DNA of 64,000 nt. Source: Marinobacter denitrificans (GTDB taxonomy: Bacteria > Pseudomonadota > Gammaproteobacteria > Pseudomonadales > Oleiphilaceae). Shown piece after piece: positions 28,451 to 39,631 of the stretch (positions are counted from its first letter, which is position 1; the number at the start of each line of letters is the position of its first letter). The notes beneath the pieces are model-generated. The model made no database searches. It was not told the DNA's origin and saw only the letters and a program-made list of their open reading frames with translations. Position numbers and translations under genes: made by a program. Location of the stretch: NCBI RefSeq assembly GCF_008795955.1, contig NZ_VMHN01000001.1:1426001-1490000 (forward strand), written 5' to 3'.

Positions 28451-28831
28451 ATGACTGCAGTAACCGGTAACCACCTGGCAACCGTTCGTATAAAGGACCT
28501 TTTGCTACGGACCTACATTGGCATCAAGGACGAGGAGATCAACAATCAGCAGGATGTACTGATCAACGTGCAGCTGACTTACAATGCCGCAGACGCCATC
28601 AATCAGAATGACATCCGTGCGGCGCTCAACTATCGCACCATTACCAAGCAGATTATCAGCCACGTGGACGGCAACCGCTTTGCCCTTCTGGAGCGGCTTA
28701 CCCACGAAGTACTCAGTATCGTTATGGAGCATGAGGCCGTCAGTTGGGCCGCGGTGGAAATCGACAAGCCCCATGCGTTACGCTATGCCGAATCGGTGTC
28801 CGTCTGTCTTGAGGCGCACCGGACCACCTGA
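28451..28831 (+). CDS. folX: Dihydroneopterin triphosphate 2'-epimerase
   Basis: 126 residues of the FolB/FolX fold. The pattern [20 protein letters not shown] and [32 protein letters not shown] follows E. coli FolX closely rather than the aldolase FolB. It epimerises the dihydroneopterin triphosphate made by FolE. The ATG at 28451 has GAGGAG six bases before it. A FolB aldolase role cannot be fully excluded. Confidence 0.9.
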   Translation: MTAVTGNHLATVRIKDLLLRTYIGIKDEEINNQQDVLINVQLTYNAADAINQNDIRAALNYRTITKQIISHVDGNRFALLERLTHEVLSIVMEHEAVSWAAVEIDKPHALRYAESVSVCLEAHRTT

Positions 28832-28846
28832 CGAACCGGTACCTCC

Positions 28847-29287
28847 ATGTCCCGTAACAACCCCGAACAGCTCCGCAGAATACTCGAAACCGTCCGCACC
28901 ATCGCGCTGGTCGGCGCCAGCGACAAACCCGACCGTCCCAGCCACGAAGTCATGGCCTATCTTCAGGGGCGCGGCTACCGGGTGATACCGGTCAATCCCA
29001 GGCTTGCCGGTAAAACAGTGCTCGGGGAAACCGTCTATCCTGATCTTGCTTCCGTCCCGACCTCTGTGGATATGGCCGATCTTTTTCTCGCGCCTGGTCG
29101 CACCGATCCGGTCATCGATGCCGCCATCAAAAAGGAGATTCCGGTGGTCTGGATGCAGCTTGGTGTCATTAATGAAGAGGGCGCGTTGCGAGCGGAAAAT
29201 GCGGGCGTCATTGTTGTCATGGACAAATGCCCCAAACAGGAAATTCCCCGCCTGGGCATACCGCCGGTGACACACTCTGCCACGTGA
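28847..29287 (+). CDS. CoA-binding domain protein, YccU-like
   Basis: 146 residues forming a single Rossmann-type CoA_binding domain: IALVGASDKPDRPSHEVMAYL at the start, VIPVNPRLAGKTVLGE, then VWMQLGVINEEGA. E. coli YccU and relatives share this layout; the physiological role is unknown. It starts 15 bases after folX and may be cotranscribed. Confidence 0.88.
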   Translation: MSRNNPEQLRRILETVRTIALVGASDKPDRPSHEVMAYLQGRGYRVIPVNPRLAGKTVLGETVYPDLASVPTSVDMADLFLAPGRTDPVIDAAIKKEIPVVWMQLGVINEEGALRAENAGVIVVMDKCPKQEIPRLGIPPVTHSAT

Positions 29288-29382
29288 TGCCGGTACCGCC
29301 TGGCGCCTTCAACGAGGCACCTGTCCCGGACATTGGATTTCTGACATAATCAGGGCGAGACAAGCAGAAGACTGGCAGAGCC

Positions 29383-30693
29383 ATGTGGTTCCGACGTAAA
29401 ACCAGCAATACGCCTTCACGAAGGCCAACAGCCCGCCGCCCTCAGTCAGCGTCCCTGGCGCCTGATACTATGACCCGCATCCAGCGGGTCCGGCTGCCGG
29501 TGGATCTGCTCGCCTCCGGAATGCGGGTGGTCAAACTGGATCGCCCGTGGACAGAAGTTCCCGTGTTGTTCCAGGGCTTTACCATCGAAACCCTCAACCA
29601 GGCCAGTATCCTCCGCCAGTACTGCGAGTGGGTGCTCGTCGAAGGCGATGACGAGATATTGTCGCGGGCGATGGACCAGGTGGCGTTGCACAAGCAGCGT
29701 ACTTCCAGACCGATGTCTGAAACCCGGCCGCTGGCCAAAGAAATACCTCGCGCCCGCAGGGCATGGAACAATACCCAAAGCTTTGTGGAGCAGGTGACCC
29801 GTAACATCGAGCAGGGTAATGACCTGAACCTGCAGGAGGCCCGCCCCATCATTCGTGAGTGCGTTGACAGCATCAAGGCGAACGCTAGCGCGATGTTCTG
29901 GATGAGCCGCATCAAATCCCGGGACGCCTACACCGCTGAACACTGCCTGCGCGTCGCCGTTTTCACGGTGGCGTTTGCCCGTTTTCTCGGCATGCCGGAC
30001 GAAGATCTGGAAATTGCCGGTATGTGTGGCCTGCTCCATGATCTCGGCAAACTGAAAGTACCGCCAGAAATACTCAACAAGCCGGGGGCACTGACCCGCG
30101 AAGAATTCGCGATCATGCAGAAACACACCACCTTCGGCTACGAGCTGTTGCGCTCGGATGCAACACTGGACCCGATCATTCGCGATGTCACCCGCCATCA
30201 TCACGAGCGCATCGATGGTTCTGGCTACCCCCAGCAACTGCAGGAGTGGCAGATCAGCCGTTTCGCTCGCCTGGTCTCGATTGTCGACGCCTTCGATGCT
30301 ATGACCAGCGACCGTTGCTACCGGGATGGCATTCCCACTTCCGATGCCATCCGCATCCTTTACCGGAATCGTGGCAGACAGTTTGATGCCGACATGGTGG
30401 AAGCGTTTATCCGCATGGTGGGTATTTACCCGCCGGGAACTCTGGTAGAACTGACCACAGGAGAAGTGGCATTGATTGTGGCGGTACATCCTGGCAAAAA
30501 ACTCAAGCCAAGGGTCGAAGTCCTTCTTGATACCGAGAAAAAAGCGATTACGCCGAGAACGATCGATCTGGCAAATCCCACGCCAGGGGAGCAACCTCAG
30601 ATCATACGCCCCCTCCCTGATGGTGCTTTCGGGATATCGCTGCAGGCAAGGATCCACCAATTAGTAACAGATCATCGCGTTTATTCCTCATAA
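29383..30693 (+). CDS. Cyclic-di-GMP phosphodiesterase, HD-GYP domain
   Basis: 436 residues. A DUF3391-type N-terminal domain (about 30-130) precedes an HD-GYP domain with metal-binding HD at 219-220 (LLHDLGK) and the signature HHERIDGSGYP at 273-283, all intact, so hydrolysis of cyclic-di-GMP is expected. The C-terminal 80 residues form a small beta-rich region common in this subfamily. No membrane segment. The ATG at 29383 starts a basic stretch of uncertain role. Confidence 0.93.
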   Translation: MWFRRKTSNTPSRRPTARRPQSASLAPDTMTRIQRVRLPVDLLASGMRVVKLDRPWTEVPVLFQGFTIETLNQASILRQYCEWVLVEGDDEILSRAMDQVALHKQRTSRPMSETRPLAKEIPRARRAWNNTQSFVEQVTRNIEQGNDLNLQEARPIIRECVDSIKANASAMFWMSRIKSRDAYTAEHCLRVAVFTVAFARFLGMPDEDLEIAGMCGLLHDLGKLKVPPEILNKPGALTREEFAIMQKHTTFGYELLRSDATLDPIIRDVTRHHHERIDGSGYPQQLQEWQISRFARLVSIVDAFDAMTSDRCYRDGIPTSDAIRILYRNRGRQFDADMVEAFIRMVGIYPPGTLVELTTGEVALIVAVHPGKKLKPRVEVLLDTEKKAITPRTIDLANPTPGEQPQIIRPLPDGAFGISLQARIHQLVTDHRVYSS

Positions 30694-30726
30694 TAGGATG
30701 AACCCGGCCGATATGTTGTTCAGTGA

Positions 30727-33009
30727 ATGAAGCAAACGGAGCACTTTGTGGACAAACCTGCCTCGGCGCTAACCCTGTTTGTCAGGGGATTGCTGAACCC
30801 GGTATTTCCAGCCCTGATTTTCCTCGTATTCCTGGGAATTGCTCTGGTTTTGCAATACGGCATGGAGAAGCAGGATAACTCCCAGATCCAGTCCAACCTG
30901 GACAACGAAGCCCGCTCCATGGCCACTCGGCTTGAACGGGAATTTCTGGTTCATGTGGATGCCATTCGCCGGATGGCTCAACGACGGGAAACCAACCCGG
31001 ACATGGCCCGTGAAATCTGGGAACGGGACGCTCAGAATTATCTGGCGGATTTTGGCGTCTACCAGGCACTGGAGTGGATTGACGAAGACTTTGTTATCCG
31101 CTGGCTGGAACCTTCCGACGGTAATGAAGCTGTTATCGGCTACAACGTAGCGTTTTCTAAGGCGCGCCGGCAAGCCCTGGAAACAGCCCGGTCGACGGGT
31201 AATATTGATGTTTCCGGCGTTATCGACCTGAAGCAGGGTGGCAGTGGGCTGGTCATCTATGCGCCGATTCTCTCCGGGGAGGCCAACCAGGGTTTTATTG
31301 CAGGCGTCTTCAAAATGGAAACCCTGGCCAGGCAACTGCTGTCCGGACGCCCCCTGGAGTCCTTCCGCATTGACATCCTGGACGACGGCAGCCCTACGTA
31401 CGTCCTTGGCCAGTCGATCACCCCGGACCCCTCCTTCTCCAGTACCGCCAGCGTCGAATTGCCGACGATGGACTGGACGCTGACGGTTACCCCTTCCGTA
31501 TCCTGGGTAAAAGATCATCGCAGCGACTGGCCATTCGTTACCTTCGTGATCATGCTGTGCATGGGGGTGTTGACGAGCCTCACCACTCTGCTGGTTCAAC
31601 AGATTCTCAAACGCAACCAGGCATTGCTGAAAACCCGGCGGGAGCTTGATGCGGAAATCAGTCAGCGCCAGGCTGTCCAACAGGACCTGGCGCGACTTGA
31701 GACCACTGACACCCTGACCGGGCTGGCCAACCGCCGCTTCTTCATGGAAGACCTGGTTCACACGCTGAGCATCGCGGACCGGCAGATGCGTCAGGTAGCC
31801 CTGGTAATGATCGACCTGGACCGCTTCCAGATGCTCAACGACTCCCTCGGTCACCAGTTCGGAGACGAATTGCTGATCAAGGTGGCCGAACGCCTGAACG
31901 CACTCACCGACGAAAGAATCATGGTGGCGTATTCCGGCGGCGACGAATTCATGATCTGCCAGCAGCATGTGGAAGAGATAGACGACGTCATCAATCTGCT
32001 GGGGCAGATCAAGCACTGCTTTGAAGAGCCCTATCATGTGCAGGGCGAAAAGCACGGCGTTACCGCAACCATGGGGGTGGCGGTCTATCCCCAGAGCGGC
32101 CTTGACGCCGACACCCTGATGCGAAATGCAGACGTCGCGCTGTACCGCGCCAAGGAGCAGGGGCGAAATACCTATCAGTTCTACACTGAAGGCATGCAGG
32201 ACCGGGAAGTCATGCGTCTGGAGCTGGACAAAGACCTGGACCAGGCCCTGGCCAATGACGAATTCGTGCTTTACTTCCAGCCCCAGCTGGATCTCAATGA
32301 TTCCTCAATCAACAGCGTGGAAGCTCTCATCCGCTGGCAGCATCCACGCAGAGGCCTGTTACCGCCGATCGACTTTATTCCTCTGGCTGAGGAAAGCGGG
32401 CGCATCACGGATATCGGCCGTTGGGTGGTCAAGGCCGCCTGCAGGCAACTGGCGAACTGGCAGAACAGCCCCTACGCCGGCCTGCGTATCGCAGTGAACC
32501 TGTCAGGCCGCGAACTGGATGACGAGAGCATTGTCGACCATATCCAGGAGACCCTTGAATCCCATGGGGTACCCGCGGATCGCCTGGAAGTGGAATTGAC
32601 TGAAGAGATCTTCATCCAGAACATCGAACACAACCTCAACCAGCTCTCCAAGCTCCACACACTGGGCGTGCACCTGGCCATTGACGACTTTGGCGTGGGT
32701 TATTCTTCGCTGGGATATCTGCGGGATTTTCCGGTTGACCTGCTGAAGATCGACCGCTCCTTCATTACGGATGTCACCGAACGTCACGACGATGCTGTGA
32801 TTACCCGCGCGGTCATCAACCTGGCCCATAACCTGGGCATTCAGGTGGTAGCCGAAGGCGTGGAGACCCGGGAACAGCTTAATTTCCTGAAAAATCATCG
32901 CTGTGATCTGATCCAGGGCTACCTCATCAGCCGCCCGATCCCCGCCGCCGAACTGGAACAGGCTCTGAGCTCTGGCATTCTGAATGTCGATACGCCGGTT
33001 GGTAGCTGA
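30727..33009 (+). CDS. CHASE-GGDEF-EAL bifunctional cyclic-di-GMP protein
   Basis: 760 residues. Membrane segments near 18-38 and 273-295 enclose a CHASE-type periplasmic sensor (ALEWIDEDFVIRWLEP, GFIAGVFKMETLA). The GGDEF domain has SGGDEF at 403-408 and no obvious RxxD inhibitory site. The EAL domain is complete: EALIRW at 532, FQPQLD, DDFGVGYSSLGYLRDF, KIDRSFI and VAEGVET. Both synthesis and hydrolysis are possible; the intact EAL set suggests net hydrolysis or ligand-switched activity. It starts 33 bases after the HD-GYP gene. Confidence 0.93.
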   Translation: MKQTEHFVDKPASALTLFVRGLLNPVFPALIFLVFLGIALVLQYGMEKQDNSQIQSNLDNEARSMATRLEREFLVHVDAIRRMAQRRETNPDMAREIWERDAQNYLADFGVYQALEWIDEDFVIRWLEPSDGNEAVIGYNVAFSKARRQALETARSTGNIDVSGVIDLKQGGSGLVIYAPILSGEANQGFIAGVFKMETLARQLLSGRPLESFRIDILDDGSPTYVLGQSITPDPSFSSTASVELPTMDWTLTVTPSVSWVKDHRSDWPFVTFVIMLCMGVLTSLTTLLVQQILKRNQALLKTRRELDAEISQRQAVQQDLARLETTDTLTGLANRRFFMEDLVHTLSIADRQMRQVALVMIDLDRFQMLNDSLGHQFGDELLIKVAERLNALTDERIMVAYSGGDEFMICQQHVEEIDDVINLLGQIKHCFEEPYHVQGEKHGVTATMGVAVYPQSGLDADTLMRNADVALYRAKEQGRNTYQFYTEGMQDREVMRLELDKDLDQALANDEFVLYFQPQLDLNDSSINSVEALIRWQHPRRGLLPPIDFIPLAEESGRITDIGRWVVKAACRQLANWQNSPYAGLRIAVNLSGRELDDESIVDHIQETLESHGVPADRLEVELTEEIFIQNIEHNLNQLSKLHTLGVHLAIDDFGVGYSSLGYLRDFPVDLLKIDRSFITDVTERHDDAVITRAVINLAHNLGIQVVAEGVETREQLNFLKNHRCDLIQGYLISRPIPAAELEQALSSGILNVDTPVGS

Positions 33010-33067
33010 TTGAAATGAGCACGGCGAATCACCACTATTCCGGTATCAGCTTTCAAGGTACCAATGT

Positions 33068-33388
33068 ATGAGTGCAAACTATCTGACCAGGGAACAGGAC
33101 GACCGCTTGCGGCGCTGGGAAGCCTGGAACAAGCGTTACTTTATCTTCGCGTTCTTTTCGCTGATCGTTATCCTGGTTTTCAGCAGCCAGCTCGGCCTTT
33201 CCAGCGGCGAGAGCTGGGGCCCCCTGGGGGTGATCGTTGCGCTGTTAATCACGCCCATCATCATCCTTCAGTTACGCCTGGCTTGCCCAGCCTGCGGGCA
33301 GAAGATTGGCTGGCAGGCCAAACTGATGGCCCCGGACCAGTGCAAGGCCTGCGGCACCTTCCTCCGTTCAAAAAATTCCTCGTCCTGA
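33068..33388 (+). CDS. Small membrane protein with C-terminal zinc ribbon
   Basis: 106 residues. Two hydrophobic segments (about 24-44 and 52-70) are followed by a C-terminal pair of CxxC motifs (CPACG and CKACG) about 20 residues apart, likely a zinc ribbon in the cytoplasm. Function unknown. It is 58 bases after the GGDEF-EAL gene. Downstream is the MerR-type operator. Confidence 0.72.
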   Translation: MSANYLTREQDDRLRRWEAWNKRYFIFAFFSLIVILVFSSQLGLSSGESWGPLGVIVALLITPIIILQLRLACPACGQKIGWQAKLMAPDQCKACGTFLRSKNSSS

Positions 33389-33397
33389 AAAAAACCT

Positions 33398-33429
33398 TTG
33401 ACCTGTGAGTAGCTCACAGGTTTTAAGCT
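33398..33429 (+). promoter_or_regulatory. MerR-family metal-responsive promoter/operator for merR-copA
   Basis: A -35 element TTGACC (33398-33403) is followed by an over-long spacer of 19-20 bases and a weak -10 (TTAAGC/TAAGCT, 33423-33429). Inside lies the perfect dyad ACCTGTGAG-TAG-CTCACAGGT (33401-33421). This is the architecture of MerR-activated promoters such as those of CueR, ZntR and PbrR. The hairpin plus TTTT could also end transcription of the upstream zinc-ribbon gene. Confidence 0.75.
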
Positions 33430-33475
33430 ATCCTTAACCTGATACCACGTGGCGTTCAACTTGGGTGCCATTCGC

Positions 33476-33582
33476 GGTTGGGTAAACCTTCTTCCGAAAC
33501 ACGCTCCTCCGGCACATCCATGTGACGCTTGGGCTCCGCCATCCATGGCTCCGCACAGTTTCGGAAGAAGGTTTACCCAACC
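33476..33582 (+). repeat. Long-hairpin repeat copy 1 (25-bp stem, 57-nt conserved loop)
   Basis: Arms 33476-33500 and 33558-33582 are perfect 25-bp inverted repeats. The 57-nt loop (33501-33557) starts ACGCTCC and ends CCGCACA, and contains two mini-hairpins with ATCCAT apices (CACATCCATGTG and GCCATCCATGGC). The loop differs from copies 2 and 3 at only two positions each, while the stem sequence is different. It lies between the metal-responsive promoter and merR, so it should be transcribed in the operon's 5' leader. Confidence 0.9.
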
Positions 33583-33614
33583 ACTCGATCAACAGTGGGG
33601 TGGCTGTCTGCACT

Positions 33615-34046
33615 ATGAAAGTCAAAGAAATCGCTATGGGTGCGGGGGTTAACCCCGATACCGTCCGGTTTTATACCCGGGAAGGGTTGCTGAAGCCCAC
33701 ACGGAACCCGGACAACAACTACCAGCAGTATGATGCGGAAGACCTGCGGCGCCTGCGTTTTGCCCGCAAAGCACGTCAGTTGGGGTTCTCGCTACCGGAA
33801 ATCCGGCAGATTCTGGAACAGGCGGAGGATCATCACTCCCCCTGCCCCATGGTCCGGGACGTGTTTCAGCAGCGGCTGGCGGAAGTAGAGCGTGAGATTG
33901 CCGAGCTGCAGCAGCTGCGCAACCGTATGACTGCAGCGCTTTCTGCCTGGCAGGAGATGCCGGATGGCACACCGGACGGACATACGATTTGCCAATTGAT
34001 TGAACACTGGGACGAAGCCGTCCCGGAAACAGGTAACAAGGAGTGA
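33615..34046 (+). CDS. MerR-family metal-responsive regulator
   Basis: 143 residues: N-terminal winged helix (MKVKEIAMGAGVNPDTVRFY; YDAEDLRRLRFARKARQLGF) and a long dimerisation helix. Cys77 in HHSPCPMV corresponds roughly to the Cys79 position of divalent-metal sensors such as ZntR, whereas CueR has Ser there; a second Cys126 lies near the C-terminus (HTICQLIEHW). Sensor type is thus ambiguous. The target is presumably its own operon, through the operator at 33398-33429, since copA starts only 6 bases after its stop. Confidence 0.88.
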   Translation: MKVKEIAMGAGVNPDTVRFYTREGLLKPTRNPDNNYQQYDAEDLRRLRFARKARQLGFSLPEIRQILEQAEDHHSPCPMVRDVFQQRLAEVEREIAELQQLRNRMTAALSAWQEMPDGTPDGHTICQLIEHWDEAVPETGNKE

Positions 34047-34052
34047 TGCTCC

Positions 34053-36634
<2,582 letters not shown>

Positions 36635-36638
<4 letters not shown>

Positions 36639-36754
36639 GCACACTTCTGGTCAACGCTGGAGGACTGATCCTGATGGCCGCCATCGTCTGGTGGTTCTGG
36701 CTCGCGCCCTCCGAAGGTAGCAAAGCGAACAACGATCCCAGCCATCACCATTGA
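36635..36754 (+). CDS. 39-residue membrane protein with C-terminal His cluster
   Basis: The ATG overlaps the copA stop (ATGA), with AAGGAGGGG upstream, so it is translationally coupled. The product is 39 residues: one hydrophobic helix (about 4-23, [12 protein letters not shown]) and a short polar tail ending in three histidines. It is too short for most gene finders. The context suggests an accessory subunit or metal-handling peptide for CopA; that is inference. Confidence 0.7.
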
Positions 36755-36763
36755 GGTAACATC

Positions 36764-37213
36764 ATGAAAAAACACATGCTGGCCCTGGGCCTCATAGCCA
36801 CCGTCGGTTTGAACAGCCAGTTGCAAGCCGAAGAGGGGCTCAAAGACATTCACGTCTACAAGTCACCGACCTGCGGTTGCTGCACCGACTGGGTAGATCA
36901 CCTTAAGGAAAATGGTTTCAAGGTGGAAGTGACTGAAACCAACGATATGAACCCCATCAAGATTGATGCCGGCGTGACACCGGGACTGGCCAGTTGCCAC
37001 ACGGCGTTTATCGGCGACTACGTGATCGAAGGCCACGTTCCGGCCAACGACATTCACCGGCTGATTGCAGAGGCACCGAAGGCAAAAGGCGTCTCGGTAC
37101 CGGGAATGCCGGCGGGTTCGCCGGGCATGGAAATGGGCGACCGCAAGGATCATTACCAGGTGCTGATGTTCAACGAGAGCGGCCAGACCCGGGTTTTCGC
37201 CGAACACAACTAG
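36764..37213 (+). CDS. Periplasmic DUF411 metal-binding protein
   Basis: 149 residues with a signal peptide (cleavage near residue 22, LQA-EE). The DUF411 domain shows the CGCC motif in YKSPTCGCCTDWVDHL and a later conserved ASCHTA cysteine, then a GHVPA block. These proteins often travel with copper resistance genes and are thought to bind copper in the periplasm. A Met/Gly-rich patch (PGMPAGSPGMEMGD) could add ligands. Last gene of the metal operon, followed by a hairpin. Confidence 0.85.
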   Translation: MKKHMLALGLIATVGLNSQLQAEEGLKDIHVYKSPTCGCCTDWVDHLKENGFKVEVTETNDMNPIKIDAGVTPGLASCHTAFIGDYVIEGHVPANDIHRLIAEAPKAKGVSVPGMPAGSPGMEMGDRKDHYQVLMFNESGQTRVFAEHN

Positions 37214-37233
37214 GTCCTGCCTTGTCCCTCAAG

Positions 37234-37262
37234 TATCCCGGCCCGTAAATCGAGCCGGGATA
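37234..37262 (+). terminator. Terminator after the metal operon
   Basis: TATCCCGGC and GCCGGGATA form a 9-bp stem with an 11-nt loop, followed by TTAA. It lies 20 bases after the DUF411 stop and before the rnb promoter. Confidence 0.5.
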
Positions 37263-37281
37263 TTAACCACTCGTAACAGGT

Positions 37282-37310
37282 CTGACTCATACCGCCATAA
37301 CCGGTATACT
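37282..37310 (+). promoter_or_regulatory. Predicted sigma-70 promoter of rnb
   Basis: CTGACT (37282-37287; 4 of 6 match to TTGACA), a 17-base spacer and TATACT (37305-37310; 5 of 6 match to TATAAT). The start codon follows 40 bases downstream. Confidence 0.5.
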
Positions 37311-37350
37311 CCGCAACAACATTCAAATTTTATCCAGTCAGGTTCTGTTC

Positions 37351-39351
37351 ATGCTCAACGCCGACGCCCTCAGCCAGTTGCGCCAGCTGAAGTCCGATAT
37401 TGAAGAAAACAAGGTGGTGTTCCCCGGCACTGTCAAAGCCACCAACGGACGTTTCGGCTTTGTAGCACTGGATGAAGGCAGGGATGTGTTTCTGCCGCCG
37501 GAAGAAATGCAGAAAGTCCTGCCCGGCGACCGGGTAACCATTACCGAGCAGGAAGGCGACAAAGGCAAAACCCAGGGTGTGGTGGACGAACTGCTGGAAA
37601 CCAGTCTGGACACCTTCGTGGGCCGTTACCTGGTGAGGGGCAAGGGCCACTTCGTGGTGCCGGAAACCCCCGGCATCAACCGCTGGATCTTCATTCCGCC
37701 GAAAGAACGCCAGAATGCCGAGCCCGATGACTACATCTACTGCCGCATTCACAAGCATCCCATCAAGGATGGCAAGGGCCAGGCAAAGATCCTGAAAGTG
37801 ATCGGGAAGGCCGGCGAAACCGGCATCGAACGCTCTTTCACGGTTGCCACCTTTGACCTGCCGGACACCTGGCCGGAAGCTGTCACCAAGCAGGCCGAGG
37901 TGCTGGACGAATCGGTCATCGAAGCCAGGGGTGAGGGCCGTGAAGACCGCACCGACCAGCCTTATGTCACCATCGACAGCCCCGGCACCCAGGATATGGA
38001 TGACGCCCTGCTGGCCGAACCCAATGCGACCGGCTGGAAACTCTCCATTGCCATTGCCGACCCCACCGCGGTCATTGAGCCGGGCAGCCCGGCCGAGCAG
38101 GAAGCCTTCCGCCGCGCTACGGCCATCTATTTTCCCGGCGAGCCCCTGCCGATGCTGCCGGACACACTGAGCACCCGCCTGTGTTCGCTGATGCCTGAGG
38201 TAAAACGCCTGGCCCTAGTCTGTGACCTGCAGGTGAACAACGACGGCAGTCTGGGCGAGTACAGCTTTCACCAGGCCGTCATCCGCTCCCACGGCAAGCT
38301 CAGTTATGAGCTGGTATCGAACCTGATCGAGGGGCGTGAAGCCGAGGACGTCAAGGCGTTACCGGACAGCGTTTCCAACAGTCTTGACCAGCTTCACCAG
38401 GTGGCCATGTCCCTGCGCAAGTGGCGCAATGAGCATGCGCTGGTAAACGGCGATCGCCCGGAATTCCGCCTGCGCCTGGATGAGAATCGCCGGGTACGGT
38501 TGATTGAACCTTCGGTACAGAACGAAGCCCACCGGCTGGTTGAAGAGTGCATGATCGCCGCCAACCGTTGCGCCGCTGACTTCCTCGGCCAGCAGGACAA
38601 GGGCCTGTTTATTCAGCACCCCGGCTTACGTGACGACCGCGCCGACAACATCCGTGCGCTGCTGGAAGGCTACGCCCCCGATCTCGCCAGCGTGGACGCC
38701 ACCAGCGCCGAAGGTTTCCGCGACCTGATGAAACAGACCGAAGGGCTGGACTCGGAAGTACCGGTCAAGGCCATTATTTCCCGCCAGCTCGCCCGCGCCG
38801 AGCTGTCGTTTACACCCGCGCCGCACCAGGGCATGGGGCTGGCCGCCTACACCACTTTTACCTCACCGCTGCGCAAGTTCAGCGACTTCCACGTGCACCG
38901 GCTGATCAAGTCAATCCTGTGGCAGGAACCCCTGAGCGATCTGAGTGACGAGCAACTGGCGGAACTGCAACTGACCCAGTTCAGGGCACGACAGGCGGCC
39001 AACAGTCTGGAGAGCTGGCTCAAGAGTGACTTCGCCCGGACTCTGGGGGATGAGCCGATGGCCGGCGTTATAAGCCGCACGACTCCCTCGGGCTTCTTCG
39101 TACGGCTGGATGCCAACGGGCTGGAAGGCTTCGTGAGCTGCAAGACTCTGGAAGGCAAATTCAGCTTCGACCCGGTCACCCTCCGCCTGGTTCACAACAA
39201 GAACGGCCGCACGTTCCAGTTGGAACAGCCGGTGACCGTTACATTTGCGGGCGTGGATGACGAACGCAAACAGATCCTTTTCAGCCTGGTGGAAGCCCAG
39301 GCAGATAGCCCCGCAGAAGGCAGCGAGCCTGGTAGTAAAGGCGACGCTTGA
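37351..39351 (+). CDS. rnb: Exoribonuclease II
   Basis: 666 residues, close to RNase II and shorter than RNase R. N-terminal cold-shock domains (ATNGRFGFVALDEGRDVFLP) lead to the RNB catalytic domain with acidic residues D209, D215, D217 and D218 (DSPGTQDMDD), the same spacing as the E. coli catalytic site, then a C-terminal S1 domain (GVISRTTPSGFFVRL). It degrades single-stranded RNA 3' to 5'. It stands alone, between a terminator/promoter pair and a short acidic gene. Confidence 0.94.
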   Translation: MLNADALSQLRQLKSDIEENKVVFPGTVKATNGRFGFVALDEGRDVFLPPEEMQKVLPGDRVTITEQEGDKGKTQGVVDELLETSLDTFVGRYLVRGKGHFVVPETPGINRWIFIPPKERQNAEPDDYIYCRIHKHPIKDGKGQAKILKVIGKAGETGIERSFTVATFDLPDTWPEAVTKQAEVLDESVIEARGEGREDRTDQPYVTIDSPGTQDMDDALLAEPNATGWKLSIAIADPTAVIEPGSPAEQEAFRRATAIYFPGEPLPMLPDTLSTRLCSLMPEVKRLALVCDLQVNNDGSLGEYSFHQAVIRSHGKLSYELVSNLIEGREAEDVKALPDSVSNSLDQLHQVAMSLRKWRNEHALVNGDRPEFRLRLDENRRVRLIEPSVQNEAHRLVEECMIAANRCAADFLGQQDKGLFIQHPGLRDDRADNIRALLEGYAPDLASVDATSAEGFRDLMKQTEGLDSEVPVKAIISRQLARAELSFTPAPHQGMGLAAYTTFTSPLRKFSDFHVHRLIKSILWQEPLSDLSDEQLAELQLTQFRARQAANSLESWLKSDFARTLGDEPMAGVISRTTPSGFFVRLDANGLEGFVSCKTLEGKFSFDPVTLRLVHNKNGRTFQLEQPVTVTFAGVDDERKQILFSLVEAQADSPAEGSEPGSKGDA

Positions 39352-39418
39352 AAATCCGGCTTCCGGGCACCATCGTAGTATTTATACGGGAACCTACTCG
39401 TTACGGAGGTGAGTCCGG

Positions 39419-39631
39419 ATGCCAATCAGCCCAACGGAATTCCTGAAGAAGTACGGCTTCGAAGAGGAAGAAGAGGAGCGGGACCACAGCCTGCGCCACA
39501 ACGCCATGGAGCACGCCCGGCACCTGAAGCGCCCCCATGCCGGAACGCCTCACGACTGGGAAGAGTGGGAGCGCTATAAAAAAGAGCACCCCGATGAAGT
39601 CGAGGACGATGAAAAGGGTGACAACAACTAA
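39419..39631 (+). CDS. Small acidic hypothetical protein
   Basis: 70 residues, soluble and strongly charged: an EEEEE run near residues 16-20, a His-rich centre, and an acidic end (DEVEDDEKGDNN). A near-consensus GGAGGTGA lies seven bases before the ATG, so it is probably translated. I do not recognise the family. Its end overlaps the convergent acyltransferase gene by 4 bases. Confidence 0.65.
   Translation: MPISPTEFLKKYGFEEEEEERDHSLRHNAMEHARHLKRPHAGTPHDWEEWERYKKEHPDEVEDDEKGDNN

Noticed and set aside
29446-30660. 404-codon antisense frame within the HD-GYP gene
   Set aside because: GC-rich shadow frame. The plus-strand gene has intact catalytic motifs.
33476-33582. Integron attC site
   Set aside because: The arms lack the RYYYAAC/GTTRRRY core pairs, stems are perfectly paired without the usual extrahelical bases, and no integrase or cassette array is present.
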